Position numbers and translations under genes: made by a program
Notes under the pieces: model-generated
The model's database searches: none
The model's input: the letters and a program-made list of their open reading frames with translations, nothing else
What the model was told of the DNA's origin: nothing
Assembly: GCF_001594145.1 (NCBI RefSeq)
Contig: NZ_LVCF01000038.1
Span: 124,001-188,000, forward strand
Direction: 5' to 3'
Length of the DNA stretch: 64,000 nucleotides
Source: Branchiibius sp. NY16-3462-2
GTDB taxonomy: Bacteria; Actinomycetota; Actinomycetes; Actinomycetales; Dermatophilaceae
Shown: piece by piece, positions 33,173 through 42,186 of the stretch
How the letters are laid out: the number at the start of each line of letters is the position of its first letter
Numbering within the stretch: position 1 is the stretch's first letter

Positions 33173-34248
33173 CCGCCTCCGCCGCGACCGGCCGGACCTG
33201 GCCGGTGCTGTTGCGCGCCCTGCTGGGCGGGCAGGACCTGAGCCACGAGGACACCGCGTGGGCGATGGACCAGATCATGTCCGGCGCGGCCACCGAGGTC
33301 CAGATCGCCGGTTTCCTGGTTGCCCTTCGTGCCAAAGGGGAGACGCCCGCCGAGTTGGGCGGGCTCGCGGCGAGCATGATCGATCACGCGGTCCCGATCG
33401 AGGTCGCCGGGCCGACGCTGGACATCGTCGGCACCGGCGGCGACCAGGCGCACACCGTGAACATCTCCACGATGTCCGCGGTCGTGGCAGCCGGCGCCGG
33501 GGCGCGGATCGTCAAACACGGCAACCGCGCCGCGTCCAGTCGTTCGGGCTCGGCTGATGTCCTCGAAGCGCTGGGTGTGCGCCTGGACCTGCCGGCAGCC
33601 GCTGTGCAAGCGGTGGCCGAGCAGGCCGGCATCACCTTCTGCTTTGCCCAGACCTTCCACCCGGCGATGCGCTACGCCGCCACGACCCGTAGTGGGTTGG
33701 GTGTCCCGACGACCTTCAACGTCCTCGGTCCGCTGACCAACCCGGCGCGCGCCACCCACGCCGCCGTGGGTGCTGCTGACGCACGGGTCGCTGCACTGAT
33801 GGCCCAGGTGTTCGCGGACCGCGGCACGCAGGCAGCGGTGTTCCGCGGCGATGACGGCTTGGACGAACTCACCGTGACCGGCACCTCGACGCTGTGGTGG
33901 GTGCGCGACGGTGTGGTGTCACGGCATCAGGTCGATCCGGCTGCTCTGGGGATGGAACTGGCGCCGGTGGACGCCTTGCGCGGCGGCGACGCCGCGACCA
34001 ACGCCGCTATCGCGCGGGAGGTCTTCAGCGGGGCCCGGCGGGACGCCGTACGTGATGCGGTGCTCCTGAACGCCGGAATCGCACTGGCCGTGCTCGATGC
34101 CGACCACGGTGGCCGGTTCGGCACCGGTGACTCGTTCGAGGCGGCCCTGTCCGCCGGCGTCGACCGGGCAGCACAGTCCATTGATTCGGGCGCGGCGGCT
34201 GCAGCGCTCGAGCGCTGGGTGGCGGCTTCAGCGGCGCTGTCCGGCTGA
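33169..34248 (+). CDS. trpD: Anthranilate phosphoribosyltransferase
   Basis: A 359-residue enzyme of tryptophan synthesis that joins anthranilate to phosphoribosyl pyrophosphate. Signature segments are VGTGGDQAHTVNISTMSAVVAAG (PRPP loop), KHGNRAASSRSGSADVLEALG and HPAMRYAATTRSGLGVPTTFN followed by VLGPLTNPA. The first usable GTG at 33169 overlaps the preceding stop. It is separate from other trp genes, next to the qcr/ctaE genes as in M. tuberculosis (Rv2192c). Confidence 0.96.
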   Translation: MTASAATGRTWPVLLRALLGGQDLSHEDTAWAMDQIMSGAATEVQIAGFLVALRAKGETPAELGGLAASMIDHAVPIEVAGPTLDIVGTGGDQAHTVNISTMSAVVAAGAGARIVKHGNRAASSRSGSADVLEALGVRLDLPAAAVQAVAEQAGITFCFAQTFHPAMRYAATTRSGLGVPTTFNVLGPLTNPARATHAAVGAADARVAALMAQVFADRGTQAAVFRGDDGLDELTVTGTSTLWWVRDGVVSRHQVDPAALGMELAPVDALRGGDAATNAAIAREVFSGARRDAVRDAVLLNAGIALAVLDADHGGRFGTGDSFEAALSAGVDRAAQSIDSGAAAAALERWVAASAALSG

Positions 34249-34255
34249 CCACCTG

Positions 34256-34334
34256 TTTGCGGCACAACTTGCGCGAGGCGGGCAGGATTGTGCGGTTCCA
34301 GCTTCTGCTTGCCGCACAACCTGCGCTAGACGGG
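34256..34334. repeat. Imperfect 27-bp direct repeat with internal inverted repeat
   Basis: The segments at 34256-34282 and 34308-34334 are similar over 27 bp, 52 bp apart. Between them, TTGTGCGG (34288-34295) and its complement CCGCACAA (34312-34319) can form a hairpin. All this lies in the 91 bp between the convergent ends of trpD and the RAM-domain gene; it may act as a terminator. Confidence 0.55.
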
Positions 34335-34339
34335 TTACC

Positions 34340-34627
34340 TCAGGCGTCTTCGTCGAGCCCGAGCGCGAAGGCTGCGTCAAGGTCCTGGCTGGCGTAGGTC
34401 CGGAACGCGATGTGCGTCTCGGAGTCCAGCACACCGGGGACCTTGTTCAGCTTGTCAGAGACCACCTCGGCGATCTCGTCGTGACCGGCCACCTTGACGA
34501 CCGCGATCAGATCCACGTCACCGGTCACCGAGTACACCTCGGCCACACCGGAGAGGTTGGCGATCGCCTGACCGACCTCTGGGATGCGCTGGACGTCGGC
34601 CTTGATCATCACGATGGCGGAAATCAC
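34340..34627 (-). CDS. Lrp/AsnC ligand-binding (RAM) domain protein without DNA-binding domain
   Basis: A 95-residue protein that is only the RAM domain of Lrp/AsnC regulators: MIKADVQRIPEVGQAIANL, VAEVYSVTGDVDLIAVVKV and GVLDSETHIAFRTYA. The usual N-terminal helix-turn-helix is missing. Such stand-alone RAM proteins probably bind amino acids or modulate other regulators. The GTG start is supported by a TATCCT hexamer six bases upstream. Confidence 0.9.
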   Translation of the reverse strand: MISAIVMIKADVQRIPEVGQAIANLSGVAEVYSVTGDVDLIAVVKVAGHDEIAEVVSDKLNKVPGVLDSETHIAFRTYASQDLDAAFALGLDEDA

Positions 34628-34633
34628 GTTGCC

Positions 34634-34639
34634 AGGATA
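34634..34639 (-). promoter_or_regulatory. -10 hexamer for the RAM-domain gene (leaderless type)
   Basis: Minus-strand TATCCT lies six bases before the GTG at 34627. Confidence 0.5.
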
Positions 34640-34648
34640 TCGCCCGTC

Positions 34649-34654
34649 TATAGT
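34649..34654 (+). promoter_or_regulatory. -10 hexamer for the metallophosphoesterase gene
   Basis: TATAGT lies eight bases before the GTG at 34663, ten bases from the divergent TATCCT at 34634-34639. Confidence 0.45.
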
Positions 34655-34662
34655 CGCCCGAC

Positions 34663-35472
34663 GTGACCACTCCCTCCGCGCTCAGCCGCATAGCTCTTAT
34701 CTCGGATGTTCACGGCAACCTCACGGCCTTGGAAGCCGTGTTGGCGGATATCGAGGCTCGCGGGATCGACCGCATCTTCAACCTCGGTGACTACGTCGGT
34801 AAAGGTCCGCGCGGCCGCGAAGTCGTCGACGTCTGCCGGGACCGCTGTGAGGTCAACATCTTGGGCAACTGGGACGATTTCCTGCCCGACCCGGACCGGA
34901 CCGCCGATAACCCGGCACTGGCCTGGTGGTTGCACCAACTCGGACCGGGGCAGGGACGTTGGCTGCGCTCGCTGCCGTTCTCACACGACTTCACCATGAG
35001 TGGTCGCCGCATCCGGATCTTCCACGCCTCCGAAGAAACGGTGCACCGTAGGGTTCGGTTCGATCATGACGAGTCGGAGTTCCTTGGGTTGTTCCAGAAC
35101 ACGCCAGCGACGGGCGACGGGCCGGCGCCGGATGTGATCGGGTATGCCGACACCCACGATCCCTACTACGAGACCGACCGAGGCCGCCGCACGGTGTTCA
35201 ACACCGGCAGCGTGGGCAACTGTATGGGCGACCCCACTCCGGTCTACGTCGTCCTCGAGGGGGTGCCGGACTGCACTGTCGATGCGCCCTTTTCGATCTC
35301 GTTCGTCCGGGTGCCCTACGACGCGGAGGCTGAGCTCTCCGTCGCTGCCGCGATGGCCATGCCTGACTTCGACGCCTACGCGCTGGAACTGCGTGAGGGG
35401 GTCTACCGCGGCTACCTTGGCAGCGGGGAAGCCCCCGCGTACCACCGTCGTCCGCGCAGCGGGTCCTCCTAG
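34663..35472 (+). CDS. Metallophosphoesterase (calcineurin-like)
   Basis: A 269-residue hydrolase with a two-metal site. Motifs are ALISDVHGNLTALEAVL (Asp-x-His), NLGDYVGKGP (Gly-Asp), ILGNWDDFL, where the usual GNHD histidine is a Trp, and YADTHDPYYE in place of GHTH. The fold resembles YfcE/ApaH-type phosphodiesterases; the two changed histidines suggest altered metal binding or substrate. It ends 10 bp from the convergent exonuclease gene. Confidence 0.85.
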   Translation: MTTPSALSRIALISDVHGNLTALEAVLADIEARGIDRIFNLGDYVGKGPRGREVVDVCRDRCEVNILGNWDDFLPDPDRTADNPALAWWLHQLGPGQGRWLRSLPFSHDFTMSGRRIRIFHASEETVHRRVRFDHDESEFLGLFQNTPATGDGPAPDVIGYADTHDPYYETDRGRRTVFNTGSVGNCMGDPTPVYVVLEGVPDCTVDAPFSISFVRVPYDAEAELSVAAAMAMPDFDAYALELREGVYRGYLGSGEAPAYHRRPRSGSS

Positions 35473-35482
35473 CGACGACACG

Positions 35483-37198
35483 TCACGGCATCGGTCGGGC
35501 GGCGAGGAGTTCGCGTTGCCGCCCTACTCCGCCCCTCGGGCAGGTCCAGGACCCGACGATGTCCACCAGGCGAACCCCGGGCTGCTCGAGCCAGTCCAGG
35601 ATCTGCTCGGTCTCTGCCGGGTGGGCAGCCGGCATCGGGGGGACCGGCTCGCTGACGACTTCGGCCGCGGCGACCATGGCCTGGATGTACGGCGTGGGGT
35701 CGGCCCGCGGGGGCGTCACCGTGGTGCCGGCCAGGCGACCGTGCCGCACGCAGACGACCTCCCAGCCGCCGCCGGCGCTGCGCCGCGCAGCGACCAACTC
35801 GGCGATCGCCGCCAGTGGTGCGATCCGCTGGGTGCGGGCCAACGCCCGCACCAGGCTCAGCATCCGGTCACGCACGATGCCAGCATCCTCGAAGCGTTCC
35901 TGAACGCTCAACTCGACCATCCGGTCCTGCAGTGCCTGGATGATCGTGGCCGCATCGGCGCTCAGCGCGTGCTGCGCGCGGCCGGCGATCTCGGCGTACT
36001 CCTGATGGCTCTGCTGGCCGGTGCACGGTGCGCCGCACTTGCCCAATTCGGCCAGGGCACAAGCGGATCGGCGGCCGGGAACCAGGGCGCCGGTGCACCG
36101 GCGCAGGGGAAGTACGTCGTGCAATGCCTCCAGTGCGGCCTCCGCCTGCCCGCGGCTGCCGAACGGCCCGGCGTACGTGGCGCCGTCGTCCCGGACGCTC
36201 CGCACGATCGACAACCGGGGGAAGCGTTCGACGGTCAACTTGATCCACACCGCCTTCTCGGGTCGCTTCGAGCGTCGGTTGTACGGCGGTTTGTGCTCGG
36301 CAATGAGGCGCAACTCCCGCACTCCGGCCTCCAGGCCGCTGCCGCACACGATCGGGGTGACCTCCGTGGCGATGGCGACCATCTCGGCCATCCGGGTGCG
36401 TTGCTCACTGGCGGTGAAATAGCTGCTGACCCGCCGGCGGATATCGACCGAGGTACCGACGTACAGCGGTCGCCCCGTGGCGTCTTTGAAGATGTAGACA
36501 CCCGGTTTGCTGGGAAGACCCGCGGCCAGGACTCGTTTGCGTCGCTGGGCAGGGGTGACCCGGCTGGTGTACGACTGCAACTCCTCCAGCGTCTGGACCC
36601 CCAGGTTGCCCACCCGGGCGATCAACGCGTGGAGGACATCAACGGTGGCCCGGGCGTCGTGCAGCGCGCGGTGGTCCGGCGTCTGGGTAGCGCCGAAAAG
36701 CGTTGCCAGAGAACTGAGTTTGCGGTTCGGAGCCTCGTCGTTGCTCACCAGCTGCCGCGCCAGGTGCACGGTGTCGATCACCGGGAAACCCGGCCAGGTC
36801 AGCCCGAGCCCCGCCGTCGCGGTTTTCAGGAAGGTCACGTCGAACGGCGCGTTATGCGCGACCAGCACACTGTCACGGGCGAATTCAAGAAAGGCCGGAA
36901 GCGCCTGGTCGATGCGCGGTGACCCGGCGACCATCGAGTCGGTGATGCCGGTCAGGACCGAGATGAACGCGGGGATGCTCTGACCAGGATTGACCAGCGT
37001 CTGGAACTCGCCCAGCACCTGCCCGCCGCGCACCCGCACCGCGCCGATCTCGGTGATGCCGTCCGTCGACGCGCGGCCTCCGGTCGTCTCCAGGTCCACC
37101 ACCACGAACGTCACGTCGGACAACGGACGCCCGAGGTCCTCGAACGTCGCCTGCACGAAGTCGTGACGGGCGGCGTTGCGAGTGGAGGTGATGGTCAT
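35483..37198 (-). CDS. DEDD exonuclease fused to UvrC-like GIY-YIG nuclease
   Basis: A 571-residue fusion. Residues about 20-190 are a DnaQ/epsilon-type 3'-5' exonuclease: VVVDLETTGGRAS (Asp, Glu), VAHNAPFDVTFL (Asp) and HRALHDARATVDV (His, Asp). Residues about 220-320 are a GIY-YIG domain (SKPGVYIFKDATGRPLYVG, then SVDIRRRVSSYF) like UvrC and Cho. A UVR-like helix pair follows (VQERFEDAGIVRDRML). It probably acts in DNA repair, cutting and trimming near lesions. M. tuberculosis Rv2191 has the same design. ATG 37198 is used; an upstream extension is not conserved in character. Confidence 0.92.
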   Translation of the reverse strand: MTITSTRNAARHDFVQATFEDLGRPLSDVTFVVVDLETTGGRASTDGITEIGAVRVRGGQVLGEFQTLVNPGQSIPAFISVLTGITDSMVAGSPRIDQALPAFLEFARDSVLVAHNAPFDVTFLKTATAGLGLTWPGFPVIDTVHLARQLVSNDEAPNRKLSSLATLFGATQTPDHRALHDARATVDVLHALIARVGNLGVQTLEELQSYTSRVTPAQRRKRVLAAGLPSKPGVYIFKDATGRPLYVGTSVDIRRRVSSYFTASEQRTRMAEMVAIATEVTPIVCGSGLEAGVRELRLIAEHKPPYNRRSKRPEKAVWIKLTVERFPRLSIVRSVRDDGATYAGPFGSRGQAEAALEALHDVLPLRRCTGALVPGRRSACALAELGKCGAPCTGQQSHQEYAEIAGRAQHALSADAATIIQALQDRMVELSVQERFEDAGIVRDRMLSLVRALARTQRIAPLAAIAELVAARRSAGGGWEVVCVRHGRLAGTTVTPPRADPTPYIQAMVAAAEVVSEPVPPMPAAHPAETEQILDWLEQPGVRLVDIVGSWTCPRGGVGRQRELLAARPMP

Positions 37199-37307
37199 GT
37201 CGTCAACGTAGGAGGCGGGTCCGACAACCTTCCGTCGCGACACGCGTAGCGGGAGGTTGTCGGTGCTGGCACCTAGCGTCTGGGTTGTCAAGGAAAGGAG
37301 GGTCGTG

Positions 37308-37544
37308 ATGTCCCCAGGAAGTTATCCCGACGAAGTGTTCGTCGAGTGCCGCAATTGCCCTGTGCGACGGACACATTGCGCGGATTGCATGGTGACCGCC
37401 CTGTGGCAGTTGCCGGTCCCGCAGCGCCTGGACGACCGGGAGCGGCGAGCTGTGGATCTGCTGGTCGGGCACGGATTGGTGAGCGTTGCCGCCGCTGCTG
37501 ATGCTCGCGTTGCCGATGAGCGCGTACGCCGAGGCGTCGGCTGA
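37308..37544 (+). CDS. Small double-CxxC protein of unknown function
   Basis: A 78-residue protein from ATG 37308, with a good ribosome binding site (GGAAAGGAGG) ahead. Its centre holds two cysteine pairs, CRNC and CADC, separated by six residues plus a Cys-flanking His, likely one zinc site. The rest is helical (QRLDDRERRAVDLLVGHGLV). No domain family was recognised. It is divergent from the exonuclease gene. Confidence 0.7.
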   Translation: MSPGSYPDEVFVECRNCPVRRTHCADCMVTALWQLPVPQRLDDRERRAVDLLVGHGLVSVAAAADARVADERVRRGVG

Positions 37545-37582
37545 CCGAGTGTGCTCACCGGTTCGGGTGGTTGGATCAGCGC

Positions 37583-38467
37583 ATGGTCACCCGGCGGTCG
37601 GTGCTGCGCGCGATCAGTGCGCTTCCCGCCGCCGCTGTCGCGTCGTCGATAGCCGGCTGCACCCGCTCCGGCGATCGCGAAGCGTCCACCGACAGTGCCC
37701 TGCCTTCTGCGGCCTCCTCCGGCGTCTCGACCAGCGTGTCGCCGTCCGGGATCGCGATCACGTTCGAGCCAGGCGTGAGTGCCCAGGTCCGCGAGCAGAC
37801 TCCCGCACTGGTTGACGCTGCTGCGAGCCGGGTCCGGTCGGTGTGGAGCGCACCGCTGGCGGCCGTCGGCCGCTCGATAAGCGGTCCTCGCAGCGTGCAG
37901 GTGACCGCGACCCAGGACCAGTTCGTCGCGCTCGGCGGGGCGAGCGGCCAGGAGGTTGCCGCCACCACACTCGCCGACGGAAGTGTAGTCCTCGCTCCGG
38001 ATGTGTGGACCGGGACCACGCGGGAGGGGCGGATCGTGGTGATCGCCCACGAACTGACCCACGTCGTACTCAACAGTCAGTCCAGTCCCTCGGCGCGGTG
38101 GTTGGTCGAGGGTCCACCGGAGTGGACCGCATACCAGGACACCTCTCTGTCGCTGCCAGCCATCGCGCCCCGGGTGGCTGCTGCGGTCCGGGCGGGCCGC
38201 CCGGCCGGCGGTCCACCGGCCAATACCGAGTTCACCGACGGGCCGTTGCAAGCGGCGTACCAGAGCGCCTTCACCTGGTGCACGTTCCTGGTCCAGCGAT
38301 CGACGGCCGAGACATTCACCGCCTTCGTCCTGGACGCCACGGACCAGTCGGCAGACCGGCTGCCGACCATCTTCCAGGCGCACTTCGGGTCATCCATCGC
38401 GTCCCTGGTGGGTGAGTACCAGGACTTCCAGCGGACGACCTTCGGCGCCGGGGCCCCGAGCGCGTAG
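37583..38467 (+). CDS. Tat-type lipoprotein with HExxH metallopeptidase motif
   Basis: A 294-residue exported protein. The N-terminus has a twin-arginine motif (TRRSVLRA) and a lipobox SIAGC with Cys at residue 26. Residues 156-160 form HELTH, followed about 20 residues later by WLVEGPPEW, which supplies the probable third ligand Glu; this is the gluzincin pattern of the peptidase MA-like family. Its substrate is unknown. Export by Tat would imply folding, perhaps with metal, before secretion. It overlaps no neighbour; the SRPBCC gene starts 10 bp later. Confidence 0.8.
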   Translation: MVTRRSVLRAISALPAAAVASSIAGCTRSGDREASTDSALPSAASSGVSTSVSPSGIAITFEPGVSAQVREQTPALVDAAASRVRSVWSAPLAAVGRSISGPRSVQVTATQDQFVALGGASGQEVAATTLADGSVVLAPDVWTGTTREGRIVVIAHELTHVVLNSQSSPSARWLVEGPPEWTAYQDTSLSLPAIAPRVAAAVRAGRPAGGPPANTEFTDGPLQAAYQSAFTWCTFLVQRSTAETFTAFVLDATDQSADRLPTIFQAHFGSSIASLVGEYQDFQRTTFGAGAPSA

Positions 38468-38470
38468 GGT
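38465..38470 (+). promoter_or_regulatory. -10 hexamer for the SRPBCC gene (leaderless type)
   Basis: TAGGGT lies seven bases before the ATG at 38478; its TAG is also the stop codon of the lipoprotein gene. Confidence 0.45.
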
Positions 38471-38477
38471 CTGCCCC

Positions 38478-38924
38478 ATGAGCGACAGCACACGGGCCAG
38501 CGTGGTCATCGAAGCACCTAGTGCGGCAGTCCTGGACGTGATCGCCGACTTCGAGGAGTACCCCGTGTGGGCCGAGCAGGTGAAACGCGCGACGGTGCTG
38601 GAGGAGGACGAAGGTGGGTGGCCCCTGCAGGTCGAGTTCGTGCTGGACGCGGGCGTCATCAAGGACACCTATGTCCTGAACTACGACTGGCAGGTCGACG
38701 AGAGCGGTGAGGGCACGGTGCGCTGGTCCCTGGAGCGCTCGAACCTGCTGAAGTCGATGGACGGTTCCTACACGGTGCGCTCGTCGCCCGCCGGCACCGA
38801 CGTCGTCTATGAACTCTCGGTTGCGGTGACCATCCCGGTGGTCACCATGTTGCGCCGCAAAGCCGAGCGGATGATCATCGACACCGCGTTGCGCGGTCTG
38901 AAGCAGCGCGCCGAGTCGCTCTGA
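38478..38924 (+). CDS. SRPBCC (START-like/polyketide cyclase) family protein
   Basis: A 148-residue small-ligand-binding fold protein. It has VVIEAPSAAVLDVIADFEEYPVWAEQV at the start, alternating strands (LQVEFVLDAGVIKDTYVLNY and VRWSLERSN), and the long C-terminal helix ending LRGLKQRAESL. M. tuberculosis Rv2185c (TB16.3) is the apparent counterpart. The ligand is unknown. Confidence 0.88.
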   Translation: MSDSTRASVVIEAPSAAVLDVIADFEEYPVWAEQVKRATVLEEDEGGWPLQVEFVLDAGVIKDTYVLNYDWQVDESGEGTVRWSLERSNLLKSMDGSYTVRSSPAGTDVVYELSVAVTIPVVTMLRRKAERMIIDTALRGLKQRAESL

Positions 38925-38962
38925 CCGGTCAGCGGCCGACCCCGATCCAGAAGGAAAACAGC

Positions 38963-39955
38963 GTGGCGTGGAGTATCGGCATCGACATCGGCGGCACGAA
39001 GATAGCCGGTGGGTTGGTCGATGACAGTGGCCGGATCGTGCAGCACGAACGGGTGGCAACCCCTGCGACCGATCCGCACAACATCGTCGTCGCCGTCGGT
39101 GGACTGATCCAGCGGCTCGCGGCGCGTAGCCCGCAACCGCTGACGGGGGCCGGAGTCGCTTCGGCTGGCTATGTCGACAAGATCGGGTCGACGGTGCTGT
39201 TCGCGCCCAACCTGGCGTGGCGCGACGAGCCGTTGAAGGCAAGGCTGGCCGCCTACACCGACCTGCCCGTCCTGATCGAGAATGACGCCAACGCAGCGGC
39301 TTTCGGGGAATTCCGGTACGGCGCCGGCCGCGATATCGACGACATGATCATGGTGACCGTCGGAACGGGCGTCGGTGGTGGCATCGTCATCGGCGGCCGG
39401 TTGCTGCGCGGCGCGTTTGGTCTGGCCGGGGAGATCGGCCACATGCGGGTCGTGCCGGGCGGTACCCGCTGCGGTTGCGGCAACCGCGGCTGTCTGGAGG
39501 CCTACGGCAGTGGTACCGCCCTGGTGCGGGAGGCCCGGGAAATGGTCATCTCCGGCAGTGCGTACGCCGCTCGACTGGCGGAACTGTGCGCAGGTGACCC
39601 CAGCACCCTGATCGGTTCCCAGGTCACCCAGGCAGCCCACGAGGGTGACCCGGCCAGTCAGGAGCTGCTCGCCGAGTTGGGCCGGTGGATCGGTGAGGCA
39701 TGCGCCTCGCTGGCCGCGTTGTTCGACCCCGAACTCTTCGTCATCGGCGGGGGAGTCGCCGACGCCGGCGACCTGCTGCTGGATCCGATCCACGCCGGTT
39801 TCGCCGCCCAGTTGACCGGCCGGGGTTATCGCCCGGAGGCGACCTTCGTCAAAGCCGAACTGGGTAACGATGCGGGAGTGATCGGTGCCGCCGCGCTGGC
39901 GGCCGAACTCCCGGAGCCGGACCGTCGGGCGGCAGACAGCGCCTCGGACCAATGA
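38963..39955 (+). CDS. ROK family sugar kinase, glucokinase-like (copy 1)
   Basis: A 330-residue ROK kinase starting at GTG with AAGGAAAA upstream. Motifs are IGIDIGGTKIAGGLVDD (phosphate loop), LIENDANAAAFGEFRYGAG (catalytic Asp), VTVGTGVGGGIVIGGRLLRG, the zinc-binding CGCGNRGCLEAYGSG, and GEIGHMRVVPGG. It would phosphorylate glucose or a related sugar. It overlaps the second copy by ATGA. Confidence 0.92.
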   Translation: MAWSIGIDIGGTKIAGGLVDDSGRIVQHERVATPATDPHNIVVAVGGLIQRLAARSPQPLTGAGVASAGYVDKIGSTVLFAPNLAWRDEPLKARLAAYTDLPVLIENDANAAAFGEFRYGAGRDIDDMIMVTVGTGVGGGIVIGGRLLRGAFGLAGEIGHMRVVPGGTRCGCGNRGCLEAYGSGTALVREAREMVISGSAYAARLAELCAGDPSTLIGSQVTQAAHEGDPASQELLAELGRWIGEACASLAALFDPELFVIGGGVADAGDLLLDPIHAGFAAQLTGRGYRPEATFVKAELGNDAGVIGAAALAAELPEPDRRAADSASDQ

Positions 39956-40911
39956 CCGCAGTCACCGCGATCGGGGTCGACATCGGCGGCACGAAAGTCG
40001 CAGCCGGCGTCGTCACCGACGAGGGTGTGGTGACCGCCCGGGCGCGGCGGGACACACCGCACCGATCCACCCGTCCGGAGGTCGTCGAGGACGTCATCGT
40101 CGACGCGGTCCAGGAGTTGCTCACCCCGCAGGTGAGCGCAGTGGGGATCGGCGCCGCCGGATTCGTCTCGTCCATGACCGGCCGGGTGGTGTTCGCTCCC
40201 CACCTGTCGTGGCGCGATGAGCCCCTCGGCGAACGGCTGGCCGCCCGACTACCGGTCCCGGTCTTCGTCGACAACGACGCCAACACCGCCTGCTGGGCAG
40301 AGCACCGGTTCGGTGCTGCGGCCGGCGAACGCAACGTGGTGATGGTCAATCTCGGGACCGGCATCGGGGGCGCCGTACTGATCGACGGCACCCTGCGGCG
40401 CGGTGAGTTCGGGATCGCGGGGGAGTTCGGGCACATGCAGGTCGTGCCGGGCGGTCACCGGTGCGAATGCGGCAACCGCGGTTGCTGGGAGCAGTATGCC
40501 AGTGGCAACGCCCTTGTGCGAGAGGCGCGTTCTCTGGTCGAGGCGAAGGCCCCCATCGCTGCGGATCTGGCGGCGCGCTGTGGTGACGACCCCACCTTGC
40601 TGACCGGTCCCATGATCACCGAAGCGGCCCGCGACGGTGACCCGACCGCGGCAGAGTTGCTGGCCGAGGTGGGCGAGTGGCTCGGGGTCGGGATCGCTGG
40701 CCTGGCGAACGCGTTCGATCCGGCGCTATTCGTGATCGGGGGTGGCGTGAGCGCCGCGAAGGAACTGTTGCTCGAGCCCGCGCGGAAGTCGTTTCGCAAG
40801 CACCTGACGGGTCGCGGTTATCGCCCCGAAGCCCGGTTGGTCGCTGCGGCACTGGGTAACGAAGCGGGTCTGGTCGGTGCCGCGGACCTGGCGCGGGCGA
40901 GCGTGCGATGA
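39952..40911 (+). CDS. ROK family sugar kinase, glucokinase-like (copy 2)
   Basis: A 319-residue ROK kinase directly after the first. Motifs are GVDIGGTKVAAGVVTDEG, VFVDNDANTACWAEHRFGAA, VNLGTGIGGAVLIDGTLRRG and CECGNRGCWEQYASG. The two copies share motifs and length but differ widely elsewhere, so this is an old duplication or a gain. The substrates may differ. It overlaps the next gene by GTGATG-type coupling. Confidence 0.92.
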   Translation: MTAVTAIGVDIGGTKVAAGVVTDEGVVTARARRDTPHRSTRPEVVEDVIVDAVQELLTPQVSAVGIGAAGFVSSMTGRVVFAPHLSWRDEPLGERLAARLPVPVFVDNDANTACWAEHRFGAAAGERNVVMVNLGTGIGGAVLIDGTLRRGEFGIAGEFGHMQVVPGGHRCECGNRGCWEQYASGNALVREARSLVEAKAPIAADLAARCGDDPTLLTGPMITEAARDGDPTAAELLAEVGEWLGVGIAGLANAFDPALFVIGGGVSAAKELLLEPARKSFRKHLTGRGYRPEARLVAAALGNEAGLVGAADLARASVR

Positions 40912-41605
40912 CCCGAGCAGCCGACGTCGTGCGGGTCGCGAGTTACAACATCCATGCTCTGAAGAACGACCGGGTCGCGCTGCGGCGCGTGGTGGTGGCC
41001 ATCGCCCCGGATGTGTTGCTGTTGCAAGAGGTTCCGCGTCATCCGCTGTCCTCGCACCGGATCGCTGCGTTGGCGGCCGACTTCGGTCTGACGTGGTCCG
41101 GCGGGTCTCGTGGCAGAACCAGTACCACGGTGATGACCAGCCTGCGAGTCGATCAACAAGCGGCGTGGCGGGAGTCTTTGCCGACGCCCCCGTTCAGTGA
41201 GCCACGCGGGTACGCCGCGGTGCGGGTTGCGCTGCCCGGTTGCCAACCGCTGACCGCGGTCGGCACGCACTTGGGCCTGCCCGCGGCCGATCGGGCCGCC
41301 CAAGCCACCGTTCTGGCTGATCGACTTCGTCGGATCCCGGGCCCGGTCATCCTGGGTGGCGATATCAACGAGGAACGGGGCGGCCCGGCCTGGCAGCAGT
41401 TCGGCGCGGTATTGGTGGCCGCGCCCGACCCCGGCAACACGTTTCCGGCGACGAATCCGGACCGTCAACTCGACGCGTTCTGGTCCACTCCGGGTCTGTC
41501 GGTGGAGGTGGCCGATCCCAGTACCTGCGGTACCTCGAGGGACCGGGCGCTAGCCAGTGACCACCTGCCCGCAGTGATCGACGTGCGCCTGCCGCAGCGC
41601 AAGAG

Positions 41606-41609
<4 letters not shown>
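40908..41609 (+). CDS. Endonuclease/exonuclease/phosphatase family protein
   Basis: A 233-residue protein with the Mg-dependent EEP fold: RVASYNIHALKND (Asn), VLLLQEVPRHPL (Glu), VGTHLGLPAADRAAQ (His), ILGGDINEERG (Asp and Asn) and the C-terminal ASDHLPAVIDV (Asp-His). These are all the catalytic residues of the family. Its substrate could be nucleic acid or a phosphoester. It is coupled to the kinases and overlaps the convergent next gene by 4 bp. Confidence 0.9.
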
Positions 41610-42073
<464 letters not shown>

Positions 42074-42186
42074 CGGCCTGCTGCCTTCGGCGCACCGGCT
42101 CGCGACATGTCGCCATTGTGTCACCGACAGTGCGCCCGACGTAGCGTCGGCTGGGTATTGTTCGAGTCGTCGTCCAAGGAGGTCCG

